Of a stretch of DNA of 64,000 nucleotides, positions 43,987 to 53,048 are shown in pieces; the stretch's first letter is position 1; each line of letters starts with the position of its first letter. Under the pieces are notes generated by a model. The model saw only the letters and a list, made by a program, of their open reading frames with translations. It ran no database searches and had not been told where the DNA came from. Source of the stretch: DAMCZI01 sp032095175 (GTDB lineage: Bacteria; Bacillota; Clostridia; Clostridiales; Caloramatoraceae); the NCBI GenBank assembly GCA_032095175.1, contig DAMCZI010000002.1:62001-126000 (forward strand), in the 5' to 3' direction. Made by a program: the position numbers and the translations under genes.

Positions 43987-44598
43987 TTACTCTCCTATGA
44001 TCTGGCAATTATCTTCATAAACAAACAATGCCTGATTATCAGTAATTGTAATAATATTATTTTTCATAGTTTTTCTAAAACCATCAACTATTTTTGCTCG
44101 TTTTTCATTGTAATGCGGAATGATGATGTCATGAATGAAATTCATTCCTTTAAAGTTTTCAATACCAATATCGTTTTCATCAAAGGGTAAAGCTGTTTCT
44201 ATTGTTGGTCCTGCCACAATACTTCCAGCACTTATACCAATATATATTAATCCACTTTCAACTGCATTTCGTATCTTTTCATCAAATTTCATTTCTCTTA
44301 TTTTATGAAGAAGGTAAAACGTATTACCTCCACATACATATAGAATATCGTATTCATTTAATTCCATAAAGCTAATATCAATATCCAAATTATATTCAAT
44401 GATGTTTCCTTCATCAATCCCTAAATCAATTAACTCTAGCTTTGACTTTTTAGCATATCCTAGTTCCTCTTGGCATCTTGCTGCTGTTGGAATAAATAAT
44501 ACTTTAACCTCACTTATCTGCTTATCTAATATTTCATAGAATTTGTTTATTATTGTTTTATTACTAAGTCCAGCTGATGTTAATATTAGTTTTTTCAT
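43987..44598 (-). CDS. S51 (peptidase E-like) family protein
   Basis: This 203-aa protein has LYVCGGNTFYLLHKI, the nucleophile Ser in IYIGISAGSIVAGPT and a late IIPHYNE His, as in Asp-specific dipeptidase E homologs. It is similar in layout to the 219-aa protein at 25501-26160. Its ATG lies 5 bp after the stop of the RimJ-type GNAT gene, with AAGGTG upstream, so the two form an operon. Confidence 0.85.
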   Translation of the reverse strand: MKKLILTSAGLSNKTIINKFYEILDKQISEVKVLFIPTAARCQEELGYAKKSKLELIDLGIDEGNIIEYNLDIDISFMELNEYDILYVCGGNTFYLLHKIREMKFDEKIRNAVESGLIYIGISAGSIVAGPTIETALPFDENDIGIENFKGMNFIHDIIIPHYNEKRAKIVDGFRKTMKNNIITITDNQALFVYEDNCQIIGE

Positions 44599-44603
44599 CA
44601 AAA

Positions 44604-45149
44604 TCACCTTTCCTTATTTTTTATATTCATGTACTCTTCCTCAAGAATGCTCATATTAAGCAAAGACCAGTATTGCCCATCAATTTTTCTACACTCTCTT
44701 AGCTTACCTTCAATAATAAATCCTGCCTTTTGATAGCAGGCAATTGCTGATTTATTAAAATCAAACACTCCCAAATCTACTCTGTGTAAATTCATTTCAT
44801 TAAATGCAATATCTAAAATACTATTAACCATTTGCAAGCCTATTCCTTTACCTCTAAATTCTTTTTCACCAACAAGAACTCTGCCTATTCTAGCGGACAT
44901 ATTCTTTCTATCTATTCCTAATAGCTGTATATGTCCTACCATTTGATTATTGCTAACTAGCTTTGCACTAAACATTATATTTTTAGGGTTTTCTTCTGAC
45001 ATTGTTTTTATATCATTGAGAAGCTGCTCTTCTAATAATGACATAGAATATGAAGGGCCTCCCCATTGGAGTAAGAACTCTTTATTGGGAATCCATGAAA
45101 TCAATTTAGAAATCTCATTACAATTAAATTTTTCGAGCTTAATTAGCAT
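44604..45149 (-). CDS. RimJ/RimL-type GNAT N-acetyltransferase
   Basis: This 181-aa GNAT has IGRVLVGEKEFRGKGIGLQM as the acetyl-CoA loop and LHRVDLGVFDFNKSAIACYQ then KAGF as motif B. It resembles ribosomal-protein or spermidine-type GNATs. The start at MLIKLEK is chosen because GGGGAGGAG is six bases upstream; the reading frame extends further without a ribosome site. The S51 peptidase gene follows immediately. Confidence 0.88.
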   Translation of the reverse strand: MLIKLEKFNCNEISKLISWIPNKEFLLQWGGPSYSMSLLEEQLLNDIKTMSEENPKNIMFSAKLVSNNQMVGHIQLLGIDRKNMSARIGRVLVGEKEFRGKGIGLQMVNSILDIAFNEMNLHRVDLGVFDFNKSAIACYQKAGFIIEGKLRECRKIDGQYWSLLNMSILEEEYMNIKNKER

Positions 45150-45211
45150 ACAAAACTCCTCCCCTCTAACTAAACTGTATGCTGCTAACAATAGTAAATA
45201 TTTATAATCTG

Positions 45212-46063
45212 CTACCATTTCTCTGAATGTATTTTTGCTTCATCAAATCTATAAACCACATCTTTATCATCATCTGGATATCCAATCACCACCATACCTA
45301 CTGGTATTATGTGAGATGGTAGTTTAAAAACATTTTTTATTCCTTTAGTGAACTGTGACAATGGATAAAGGCCACACCATACAGCACCTAAACCTAAACC
45401 ATGTGCAGCAAGTAATATATTTTGTATAGCTGCAGAACAATCTTCTATAAGAAAGCCTGTCTGTTTTTGTTTTTCATTATCACCGCACACAATAATTCCA
45501 CATCCTGCGTCAAGAAGCATTTTTGATCCAGGTCGAATTTTTGAAATACCCTCAAGTGTTTCTTTATCCTTTATAATAATAAAATGCCAGGGTTGTTTGT
45601 TTTCTGCTGATGGAGCATAAAAACCTGCCTTTAGCACTGACTTTAACTCTTTATCACTAATTACTTTTCCAGTAAACTTCCTAATACTTCTACGAGTGTA
45701 AATTGCTTCAAATATGTTTAAAAGTTCACCTGTCTCTCTCTTTCTCTTCATGCTATTAGCCAAAGCCTCAATCTCTTCATCTTTTTTTTCATTAGTATTT
45801 ATCGTATTTTCTGCTAGCTTTATAGTTATAGCTACAGTATCACCTGCATTAATACCAAACTTTTTTAACATAACTCTATCAAAAGTCATTATGTATTTCC
45901 CACTTCCTCTAGAAAGTAAAGCCTTTATGAAAGAATTCCCATTAATCTCTCCTGCAACTTCTATTTTGCCTTTCTTATTAAACACTTGTGATGCATTGAA
46001 AGGAATATCTATATATGTTAGTCTATCTGTTTGAACTATTGTTGCTTCAAAGCTCTTATTCAT
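45212..46063 (-). CDS. DUF1905 domain fused to nitroreductase
   Basis: The 283-aa protein has an N-terminal DUF1905-like beta-barrel (residues 1-90, ending MLKKFGINAGDTVAITIKL) and a short charged linker. A nitroreductase domain follows (FMN contacts in TRRSIRKF, FYAPSAENKQPWHFIIIKD, and AAHGLGLGAVWCGLYP). Nitroreductases use NAD(P)H to reduce nitro groups or quinones. DUF1905 usually occurs alone or with YdeI-like domains. GGGGG lies just before the ATG. Confidence 0.87.
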   Translation of the reverse strand: MNKSFEATIVQTDRLTYIDIPFNASQVFNKKGKIEVAGEINGNSFIKALLSRGSGKYIMTFDRVMLKKFGINAGDTVAITIKLAENTINTNEKKDEEIEALANSMKRKRETGELLNIFEAIYTRRSIRKFTGKVISDKELKSVLKAGFYAPSAENKQPWHFIIIKDKETLEGISKIRPGSKMLLDAGCGIIVCGDNEKQKQTGFLIEDCSAAIQNILLAAHGLGLGAVWCGLYPLSQFTKGIKNVFKLPSHIIPVGMVVIGYPDDDKDVVYRFDEAKIHSEKW

Positions 46064-46210
46064 TTTATATTCCCCCTTATAAAATACATAGCTTTAGAAA
46101 TCATTTTACTGTTTATTTCATAAATATTGTGTTCTATATTACAATCTACAATAAAAAACATCCTTTGGCTCTAAAGGTGGTAAAAATGTGTTTACTTTTG
46201 ATTGCAACCT

Positions 46211-47122
46211 TCATTCAATTTCTTCTATAACCTCATTTATTGCTTTAACAACAGTCCTCGGATTAGTACGATAAATTGAATGCTTGGAGCCTTTGACCTC
46301 GATAAACTGTCCCTTTGTAGAGTTTTTTGCTTCTTCACTTACTAAACTTTGCCACAATGTTTCAAACTTAATAGCCTCATCTTGTGGAATTCCCATATCA
46401 ACATTCCACTTAATTGCTAGCTCTTTATCTCTCCCTAATACCTTTAGTGGCACATCTAATTGTTTAAAACAATTTTTTATTTCTTGTCCGCTCTGTGGCA
46501 TGAGCACAAGTTCTGATGCCATAGCTGAGTACATATTTGGATTAATTTGAAACTCTAAAATACATTTTTGAATCTCATCTGTAAATGTCCTCTGTTCTGG
46601 TAAAAGCTTTGGAGAAATCATTGCTTCTAGCTGAACTTTACTTTTTAATGATAACTCTTTCCAATTTTCTATTATTTTATTTTTTGAAAATATCTTGTGA
46701 AAGCTTGGAAGTTCATATCTAAGCTCGTCCATTTTATACTCATCTATAGAGTTTGAATCAATTAAAATCATGCCCAAAACTTTTTCTGGAAATAAATTAG
46801 CAAAATGCTGTACACACAATCCTCCAAATGAGTGTCCAACTAAAATTATTGGAGAATTTATACCTTCCTTTTCAAGTAATTTGTTCAAATCATCAGCAAT
46901 TTGTTTTGTTGATCGTTCTTCTTTTCCAAGTGTACTTTCTCCATATCCTGACCTATGATATGTTAGAACTGTTGCTCTTTTGCTAATTTCACAAATAATT
47001 TTATACCAATCGTACCACGAACACCCCATTCCAGTTTCAATAACAACTATAGGCATTCCATTACCATGAATACTAATCTCTAATTTTTTTGTGCCTATAT
47101 CTACTAATCCTTCTTTCATCAT
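46211..47122 (-). CDS. alpha/beta hydrolase
   Basis: The 303-aa protein has the hydrolase fold with the nucleophile elbow LVGHSFGGLC, an oxyanion region ETGMGCSWYDW, and a C-terminal His in EVKGSKHSIYRTNP. This may be an esterase, lipase-like or epoxide-hydrolase-type enzyme; the substrate is unknown. GAGAGGTG precedes two consecutive ATG codons, and I use the first. Confidence 0.87.
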   Translation of the reverse strand: MMKEGLVDIGTKKLEISIHGNGMPIVVIETGMGCSWYDWYKIICEISKRATVLTYHRSGYGESTLGKEERSTKQIADDLNKLLEKEGINSPIILVGHSFGGLCVQHFANLFPEKVLGMILIDSNSIDEYKMDELRYELPSFHKIFSKNKIIENWKELSLKSKVQLEAMISPKLLPEQRTFTDEIQKCILEFQINPNMYSAMASELVLMPQSGQEIKNCFKQLDVPLKVLGRDKELAIKWNVDMGIPQDEAIKFETLWQSLVSEEAKNSTKGQFIEVKGSKHSIYRTNPRTVVKAINEVIEEIE

Positions 47123-47217
47123 ATGCACCTCTCAATTGAATATGTACTTACTCTATCTTTTTATAAAATCCTATAATAATAAAAACTTATGTCACTTTGA
47201 TTTACCAGCTAAATAAA

Positions 47218-47763
47218 TTAAAGTGACTCACTATATTCATCCTTATATAAATTATAAAACATCTCTTTCACATTTCGATTTTCGAATGCTCTAACATTTA
47301 CATCATAGCTAAACCTGTAATGTAGGCCACATTTTTCAATAACCCTCTTAGATTGAAGGTTAAAGTCATAATGGCTGCTCCATATTAAATCCAAATACAG
47401 TTCTTTAAATAAATATCCTATAAATAGCTTAGCAGCTTCTGGAGCATATCCATTTCCCCAATATTTTGAATTTATTGTATATCCAATATACCTTTGCTTT
47501 AAATCTTTAAGTTCCTTATCAGGAGCTATATCATCAATCCCGATTGAACCAATAACTTTGTTTTCTGATTTAAGCACAATTGCATAGGATTGATTTGACG
47601 AAATATACAGTTTAATATTATCTTTACTTTTTTCAATATCTTTTTCGGGAAAGTGCCCTGCACATCGAGCAACTTTTTTATCAGAAATAAACTCATGAAA
47701 ATCTAGATAATCATCCATTCTCCATCCTCTTAAGATAAGTCTATCGGATTCTATTGTTTTCAT
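47218..47763 (-). CDS. RimJ/RimL-type GNAT N-acetyltransferase
   Basis: This 181-aa GNAT opens with IESDRLILRGWRMDDYLDFH, typical of the RimJ/RimL (Acetyltransf_3) group. The acetyl-CoA loop is IGYTINSKYWGNGYAPEAAK, with N-G-Y-A, and motif B is NLQSKRVIEKCGL. GGGGATG precedes the chosen ATG. The acceptor is unknown. Confidence 0.88.
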   Translation of the reverse strand: MKTIESDRLILRGWRMDDYLDFHEFISDKKVARCAGHFPEKDIEKSKDNIKLYISSNQSYAIVLKSENKVIGSIGIDDIAPDKELKDLKQRYIGYTINSKYWGNGYAPEAAKLFIGYLFKELYLDLIWSSHYDFNLQSKRVIEKCGLHYRFSYDVNVRAFENRNVKEMFYNLYKDEYSESL

Positions 47764-47823
47764 ATAAGCATCCCCTTTATATTTCAAAAGAAATTATATA
47801 TCCAATTATAATAGTAAATAATA

Positions 47824-48114
47824 CTAAAACTCTATATAGCCTTTTTTTCTACTGTATATTTTAAGAAATGAATTTACAAGCGAAAAAACTACTGGAAAAA
47901 TAAACAAAATTGAATTTTTAAAATCATACTTAATTACTACTAAACCTAATGCTATCATCCAAATAGAATTGAAAACCGAAATAATCAATTGCAATTTTAA
48001 AAAATTCTTTTCTTTTCCTGCTAGTATTTTTATACTATTAAAATATAAAGATACCTTTTTTCTGCATATAATTGAGTATAGTAAATAGCCCGTGCCAAAT
48101 AAAACCAAAACCAT
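47824..48114 (-). CDS. small membrane protein
   Basis: The 96-aa protein has three membrane segments (VLVLFGTGYLLYSII, LQLIISVFNSIWMIALGLVV, SILFIFPVVFSLVNSF). The family is not recognised. GGAGTAGGA lies before the chosen ATG. It follows a GNAT gene on the same strand. Confidence 0.55.
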   Translation of the reverse strand: MVLVLFGTGYLLYSIICRKKVSLYFNSIKILAGKEKNFLKLQLIISVFNSIWMIALGLVVIKYDFKNSILFIFPVVFSLVNSFLKIYSRKKGYIEF

Positions 48115-48182
48115 TCCTACTCCATTCAATTAAATCCTCTCCCATAATAAATTGAGTATACTGCTGTTATAAACAGGATTTT

Positions 48183-48674
48183 TTAAGGTTTAGAAACAAA
48201 CCCAGTCTTTTCTCCCCTCTTGAATCCTGCATTTTCATAAAACCTCAATGTTTCTTCCTTTTTAGAACCTGTAAGCAGCATTACCTTATAACAATTCTTT
48301 TCCCATGCTATTTCTAATGCTTTTGATAAAACTTTTCTGCCATAGCCCTTTTTTCTGTAATTTGAATGCGTAACAACATTTTCAATTAGCCCAAATGGCC
48401 GAGCATTTCTGGTCAAATTCTTAATTATGGTTAACATACAGGAAGATACTATTTCACCTTCAATATCAACTACTATGTAAAACGTATTGAGGTCTTCATA
48501 TATTTCATTCCATAATTTTTTTATAGATTCATCTACAATAATCTTAGGATCATCCTTATTTAGATGTTTATATAATTCCAATAATTTTTCCAACTCATTA
48601 AATTTAATTAATCTTACAGTTTCTTGTTGATTCGCTTTCTTTCCAAAACACACTTCCTTCTCCTTTTTCCCCAT
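48183..48674 (-). CDS. GNAT N-acetyltransferase with rearranged start
   Basis: The GNAT frame (163 aa at most) has LIENVVTHSNYRKKGYGRKV for the acetyl-CoA loop and VMLLTGSKKEETLRFYENAG as motif B. Its first 60 codons are 94% identical to the fragment at 50413-50613, but the native start (TTG plus ribosome site in that copy) is replaced here by sequence that also encodes the end of the neighbouring gene. Translation may use the ATG at 48674, inside the upstream gene, where GGGGAAAAAGGAG gives a modest ribosome site. The gene may still make a functional enzyme. Confidence 0.7.
   Translation of the reverse strand: MGKKEKEVCFGKKANQQETVRLIKFNELEKLLELYKHLNKDDPKIIVDESIKKLWNEIYEDLNTFYIVVDIEGEIVSSCMLTIIKNLTRNARPFGLIENVVTHSNYRKKGYGRKVLSKALEIAWEKNCYKVMLLTGSKKEETLRFYENAGFKRGEKTGFVSKP
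48452..48632 (-). repeat. 181-bp direct repeat, copy 1 (GNAT 5' region)
   Basis: This stretch is 94% identical (10 differences in 180 aligned bases by my count) to 50431-50611 in the same direction. Both encode the N-terminal 60 residues of a GNAT. Confidence 0.85.
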
Positions 48675-49323
48675 TTTCTCTATCTATCAAGGTAATATGT
48701 ATTTTTTTATATTCATATCTTTTATTCCTATAATTATCAAGGAAACCAACTTGAATTAAATATGCATACATATATTGATCTCTATCATCAAATTTTCCGC
48801 TATACTCTAAAACCCTATTCACTTGAAGCAATTCAGCTTTTTCTCCATCTACCTGAACCTCAATATCTTCTTTTGATAATTTCGGACAAATATCAAATAT
48901 CTCAAGATATTTTTTCTGAATTTTTGTTTGCGAATCCCAAGCACTTAATCTCTCAAGCTCTTTTCCCCTTTCTAAACTCATAGGTCTAAAATATAAAGAA
49001 ATTGCTGGATATGCACCTTGAACTTGGAATACATTCAAGGCATATACCTCCAGCCCATCAATTCGTGCATCTAATTCAGTATCGTCAAATATAGGAACAT
49101 TCCATGCCCAGTATTCAAGATAGTTTATTTTATAATCCTTACATGCATAAAATGCATAATATATGCCTTTTTTAATTTTCATTTCATATTTACCATTTTC
49201 ATCTGTACAAGCAGAATAAAGTATTTCAAATTCATCACTCAATAGTTTAACATCTGCTCCTGGAAGTAGGTTATTATTAAAATCAACTAACTTACCATAA
49301 ATTTTTACATATTCACTATCCAT
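48604..49323 (-). CDS. carboxypeptidase-regulatory-like domain protein
   Basis: This 239-aa protein opens with a CarboxypepD_reg/CNA-B-like beta-sandwich (IYGKLVDFNNNLLPGADVKL, DENGKYEMKIKKGIYYAF), followed by a region of unknown fold. There is no signal peptide. The last 11 residues (ESESTRNCKIN) are read from the displaced 5' region of the GNAT gene, so the C-terminus is probably chimeric. GGGGG precedes the ATG. Confidence 0.65.
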   Translation of the reverse strand: MDSEYVKIYGKLVDFNNNLLPGADVKLLSDEFEILYSACTDENGKYEMKIKKGIYYAFYACKDYKINYLEYWAWNVPIFDDTELDARIDGLEVYALNVFQVQGAYPAISLYFRPMSLERGKELERLSAWDSQTKIQKKYLEIFDICPKLSKEDIEVQVDGEKAELLQVNRVLEYSGKFDDRDQYMYAYLIQVGFLDNYRNKRYEYKKIHITLIDRENGEKGEGSVFWKESESTRNCKIN

Positions 49324-49388
49324 AAAAATCCCCCTCTTATATCAATTTGTTTTTATTATTTTTTAATTTGCCAATCCCCACTCCATAA

Positions 49389-50315
49389 TTATATATACGA
49401 AGCCAGTTTACTATAATTTTTCATTTCATATCCTGCTTCTTTTGCTAAGTTTATGAACTCTTTAGCAACGACTTTCATTTCTGCTCTTGCGATTAATGAA
49501 TGATTAGATATAACAGTCTCTGCCCATTTAGTATTAAAAGTTGTTTTCATAATAATATTTAATATCCATAGAGGGCTTATCAAAAATAAATTCATCCTGC
49601 TTGGTGTTATTTTGTAGCCAGCAAGCTTTAGAAATGTTAATCCTTCTTTTATAGATAAATTCATAATCCTTATAGCATCCTTATTCTTTGATACTGAGTA
49701 ATTATCTCCCTGAGTATAATAAATAGCATTTGACATAGGGCTTATCATAGCTATATGTGATTTTTGCCAACAATCCATATTACTTGATACTTTGACTGGA
49801 AATCCTGCTGATTTGAATATATTTACTACTTTGTTAAGTCTATCTGAATGGGATCCATCCATCTCACCAACTGTTGTAGGTTGAATTAATTGTGAAATAA
49901 TATGATAATAAATTACACCATTTTCACGTTTACCACCTGCACCTGGAAACGCTAGTAAGATGCGCTCCTTCCCAAGCTCATTTATCCATTGCTCTGGTCC
50001 TAAAGGATTATTAACCATAAACACAATATTAGGTGATTTATTCATCTTTAATATCGGTAAGATTTCGTTAACTTGATCATTTCTCATAGTGATGAATATA
50101 TAATCATAAATATCATTGGACTCTAAGCTTTCAATAGTTCTAATATCTACGCTCTCACATTTATTCTTTTTTACATCTTGAATAACAAGACCTTGAGATT
50201 TTAGTTCACTTAATCTATTACCACGAGCTAAAACTGTCACATCATACTTACATTTTGCTATTTTCGCAGCATACAAAGACCCTATAACACCAGCTCCATA
50301 AAATAATACCTTCAT
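49389..50315 (-). CDS. ketopantoate reductase (ApbA/PanE) family oxidoreductase
   Basis: The 308-aa protein has the NAD(P)-binding VLFYGAGVIGSLYAAKIAK (residues 3-21) and YDYIFITMRNDQVNEIL, then a helical C-terminal domain with the catalytic-type Lys in MDCWQKSHIAMISPMSNA. PanE reduces ketopantoate in pantothenate synthesis; many PanE-like proteins act on other substrates, and the unusual lack of the classical C-terminal Glu motif leaves the role open. AGAGGT precedes the ATG. Confidence 0.82.
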   Translation of the reverse strand: MKVLFYGAGVIGSLYAAKIAKCKYDVTVLARGNRLSELKSQGLVIQDVKKNKCESVDIRTIESLESNDIYDYIFITMRNDQVNEILPILKMNKSPNIVFMVNNPLGPEQWINELGKERILLAFPGAGGKRENGVIYYHIISQLIQPTTVGEMDGSHSDRLNKVVNIFKSAGFPVKVSSNMDCWQKSHIAMISPMSNAIYYTQGDNYSVSKNKDAIRIMNLSIKEGLTFLKLAGYKITPSRMNLFLISPLWILNIIMKTTFNTKWAETVISNHSLIARAEMKVVAKEFINLAKEAGYEMKNYSKLASYI

Positions 50316-50412
50316 TTTAATACCTCTTTTCCTTGAAAAGATTTTATATAATATTTTAAATTATATATGTGCTTAAAATAAGTTATAGTCGTATTATAAT
50401 AATGAATTGTAT

Positions 50413-50613
50413 CTATCCTAAAGAAATGGCTTCACCATCAATATCAACCACTATGTAAAATTTATTGGGATCTTTATATATTTCATTCCATAATTTTTTT
50501 ATAAATTCATCTACAATAATCTTAGGATCATCTTTATTTAGATGTTTATATAATTCCAATAATTTTTCCAACTCATTAAATTGAATTAATCTTACAGTTT
50601 CTTGTTGATCCAA
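50413..50613 (-). pseudogene. truncated GNAT gene (5' part)
   Basis: The frame starts at TTG with GAGAGG eight bases upstream (MDQQETVRLIQFNELEKLLE) and stops after 66 codons at DGEAISLG, before any acetyl-CoA-binding motif. It is the same gene as the GNAT at 48183, cut short. The native start context is intact here and lost there. Confidence 0.8.
50431..50611 (-). repeat. 181-bp direct repeat, copy 2 (GNAT 5' region)
   Basis: Partner of 48452-48632 at 94% identity, same orientation, about 2 kb apart. The interval holds the carboxypeptidase-regulatory-like and ketopantoate-reductase-like genes. Confidence 0.85.
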
Positions 50614-50652
50614 TTTGTTAACCTCTCTTTGATTTCATTTCTCTTTATTATT

Positions 50653-51012
50653 TTAGATTGATATCCCAAATTCTTTAGCAATATCTTTTAATCCCTGTTC
50701 AATTTCTGCTCTAGGAAAATTACTTTTTTCTAAAAATTCATCATCAAGATTATTTAATCTTTCATAGAAGTCCAAGGCTAACTCAATATATTTTTCATTT
50801 TTTGAATCTATTTTCTCGTACAAAAGATTTTCAGCTTCATTTATTTTACCTTGCTCTATCATTCTAACTATCTGTTTGTGAAGATAATCAGTTTTTGTGT
50901 ACCTTTGCTCATCTGATAATTCATAAGTAGTACTATCCTTCTTTAAAAGGGTTTTTGCCAAAAACTTAACTAAACTTTTTATCATTCGCATTACATAATC
51001 CTGTTCAAACAT
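50653..51012 (-). CDS. DUF6483 family protein
   Basis: The 119-aa, mostly helical protein resembles DUF6483 proteins of Clostridia (MFEQDYVMRMIKSLVKFLAK at the start, then TPR-like helices RMIEQGKINEAENLLYEKID). Function is unknown. The start at MFEQD is chosen because GGTGG precedes it. It lies 40 bp before a truncated GNAT gene on the same strand. Confidence 0.7.
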   Translation of the reverse strand: MFEQDYVMRMIKSLVKFLAKTLLKKDSTTYELSDEQRYTKTDYLHKQIVRMIEQGKINEAENLLYEKIDSKNEKYIELALDFYERLNNLDDEFLEKSNFPRAEIEQGLKDIAKEFGISI

Positions 51013-51087
51013 AATGTCCACCACAAGCCTTTCCTCATAGAAAATAATAAAAATATTTACAGCACTCACAGCTATCTACCTTTAATC

Positions 51088-51822
51088 TTAATTATCACAT
51101 TTTTTAACTTCAATTCTCCCATCTATCTTTTTTACATCAGCGACATGCTCTTTACTAGAGAGTTTTAAATTAATATAGTCTAATTTATTTTCACATGAAA
51201 CCTCTAGAGAATAAAGCTTAAAATTATTATCAGATATTTTTTCCAACATCAGATCCTCATTCATCTGAGTGAAATCAAGCCATTTTTCTTTTCCTTCAGA
51301 AAGGTTAAATAAACCAATATGTGATCGATGTAATCCTGAACCCCATGAGAAAGTATATATCAAATCCTTTTGCCCATTTTCATCAAAATCACAAGCTTCA
51401 AGGCTTACTATACCAAATCCACCAAAGCCAAGCCCAATGTGGAATACCTTTGAATCATAAACTACATAGCTTTCACGAGAATTGTTGACTTTGAATATCT
51501 GGCATCCAATTTCTTCTTCAACTTCCTTTGGCGTTATATCCTGTATTGTATAATATTTGAGTTTATCTTCCTCTGACATTTTTGTTTTGTCATTTTCAGA
51601 TAAGGACTCTAAAGTGATGTTATTTAATTTTAAATATTCATCGTAAAATTTCTCAAAATCTTCAACAGAATAAATTTCTTTTTGCTGTTCTGATGGTATG
51701 ACATAACTTTTTTGTTGAGGAAAATCTGAAGATGTAGAATTGCACTCTTCAGATTTTTTTACATAGTTACAACCAGTTATACAAAGGATGCTAATAATCA
51801 GCAGAGATAATAATCTCTTCAC
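51088..51822 (-). CDS. lipoprotein of unknown function
   Basis: The 244-aa protein has a short signal peptide and lipobox CITGC, then a Ser/Glu-rich linker. A domain with LEACDFDENGQKDLIYTFSW resembles FG-GAP/VCBS-type acidic calcium-binding loops. It starts at GTG with GAGGTG upstream. Its role is unknown; an envelope sensor or substrate-binding function is possible. Confidence 0.7.
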   Translation of the reverse strand: MKRLLSLLIISILCITGCNYVKKSEECNSTSSDFPQQKSYVIPSEQQKEIYSVEDFEKFYDEYLKLNNITLESLSENDKTKMSEEDKLKYYTIQDITPKEVEEEIGCQIFKVNNSRESYVVYDSKVFHIGLGFGGFGIVSLEACDFDENGQKDLIYTFSWGSGLHRSHIGLFNLSEGKEKWLDFTQMNEDLMLEKISDNNFKLYSLEVSCENKLDYINLKLSSKEHVADVKKIDGRIEVKKCDN

Positions 51823-51895
51823 TATTAATCACCTCATATATAATAAATTGGATATATAACTTCTTTAAAAATCATGTTGTGAATATTAACCATAA

Positions 51896-52681
51896 TTATG
51901 CTAGTAAAAGAAAATTCTGATTTATAAATTCTGCCACACCATCTTTATCATTGCTGCAAGTAACGTGTGTAGCAATTTTTAGCACTTCATCAATTGCATT
52001 TGAAACTGCTACCCCATATCCACAGGACTTTAACATATCTATGTCATTATAATCATCTCCGAAAGCTGCAACTTCATCTGAGTTGATATGTAAATACTCA
52101 AAAAGTTTATTGATTGCATGCATTTTTGTTGCATCTTTATGAGCAAATCGGCACCAGTTTTCTCCACTATAAGCAAGAAAGCTGCATTCAGAATACTTTG
52201 TTGCCAATTCAATGGCTGTGTCTCTTTCAAAAATTTCTACTGTTATTTTGTAGGTTGGACAATTTAAAGGTTTATCATAATTATTATACACTGCATGAGA
52301 AAAGTCTTTACCATGTTTCAATAAATTTTCATTATCAGAGTAATAAGCATTTTCTGTTTCAACAGTTATTTCTCCTACATTTGGATTTATGATACAATCC
52401 TTTATTAACTTATCTGACGTAGAGGCTGACAGCATACATTTGTAGACAGTATCTTCTTTACACCTTGCCAATGCTCCACCATTTGAAATTACAATATCAG
52501 GCTTTATTAAATTTATATATTTTTCAGCTGACTTCTCTGAACGGGCTGTAGCAATCGCAATATAAATTCCCCGCTCCTTACATTTATTAATAACATCCAA
52601 ACTATATTGAGATATACTTTTATCTGTTTTTAAAAAGGTTTGATCTAAATCTGTTATAATAAGTTTTACTTTTTTATTCAT
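51896..52681 (-). CDS. Cof-type HAD-IIB phosphatase
   Basis: This 261-aa HAD has the nucleophile ITDLDQTFLKT, AIATARSEKSAEKYINLIKP, KDATKMHAIN (Lys) and AFGDDYNDIDML, followed by GVAVSNAIDEVLKIATHVTC. It aligns along its full length with the 21476-22276 protein, so the two are paralogs. GAGGTGGG precedes the chosen ATG. A remnant of the LD-carboxypeptidase gene end lies just upstream. Confidence 0.9.
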   Translation of the reverse strand: MNKKVKLIITDLDQTFLKTDKSISQYSLDVINKCKERGIYIAIATARSEKSAEKYINLIKPDIVISNGGALARCKEDTVYKCMLSASTSDKLIKDCIINPNVGEITVETENAYYSDNENLLKHGKDFSHAVYNNYDKPLNCPTYKITVEIFERDTAIELATKYSECSFLAYSGENWCRFAHKDATKMHAINKLFEYLHINSDEVAAFGDDYNDIDMLKSCGYGVAVSNAIDEVLKIATHVTCSNDKDGVAEFINQNFLLLA

Positions 52682-52702
52682 AACCCACCTCACTAATTTT
52701 TC

Positions 52703-52765
52703 TTATTCTATGCCTGATTTAAGTATTGAGAAAGTTTTCTTGTCACACAACTTAAGTACCATCGC
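52703..52765 (-). pseudogene. LD-carboxypeptidase C-terminal remnant
   Basis: Twenty codons read AMVLKLCDKKTFSILKSGIE and stop. They match the end of the intact LD-carboxypeptidase at 55769 (CDKKTFSILESGVV). The match at DNA level is 33 of 35 bases over 52713-52747 versus 55779-55813. Confidence 0.75.
52713..52747 (-). repeat. 35-bp direct repeat, copy 1
   Basis: 33 of 35 bases identical to 55779-55813, same orientation. Together they bracket a 3-kb block holding a Nudix relic, ribbon-helix-helix gene 2 and the OppA-like gene. Confidence 0.8.
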
Positions 52766-52838
52766 CTGAAGACAAATGGATGTCTAGTGGTGGCTAAACC
52801 ACTGCTTTAAATTAAGCTACTAAAGTAGGTAGATTTGA

Positions 52839-52943
52839 CTACCAATAGCTAAAACAACTTCTTTCAGCAAGCATTTCATTTTTTTCATTTATAACTACTC
52901 CACCAGCAGTTACTATATGTGTTGTAATATCATAATAATCAAC
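52839..52943 (-). pseudogene. Nudix hydrolase N-terminal remnant
   Basis: A minus-strand stretch reads DYYDITTHIVTAGGVVINEK then NEMLAERS before a stop. This matches the first strand pair of Nudix hydrolases (T-H-I-V-x-A-G-G-V-V-x-N-E). There is no start codon and no Nudix box, so it is a relic. Confidence 0.55.
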
Positions 52944-53048
52944 TCATACATAATCTTCACATTTTGTATATATTAACAATTATATGCAACCTTCTTAAAT
53001 AACACAAATAAAAATCTTATTATGTTTGCAAATCAATCATCCACCCAC

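Noticed and set aside
46139..46210. In-frame extension after the alpha/beta hydrolase stop (KVNTFLPPLEPKDVFY)
   Set aside because: A 23-codon stretch follows the TGA in frame, but hydrolases of this family end at the observed stop and there is no readthrough context; it is probably chance or a small relic.
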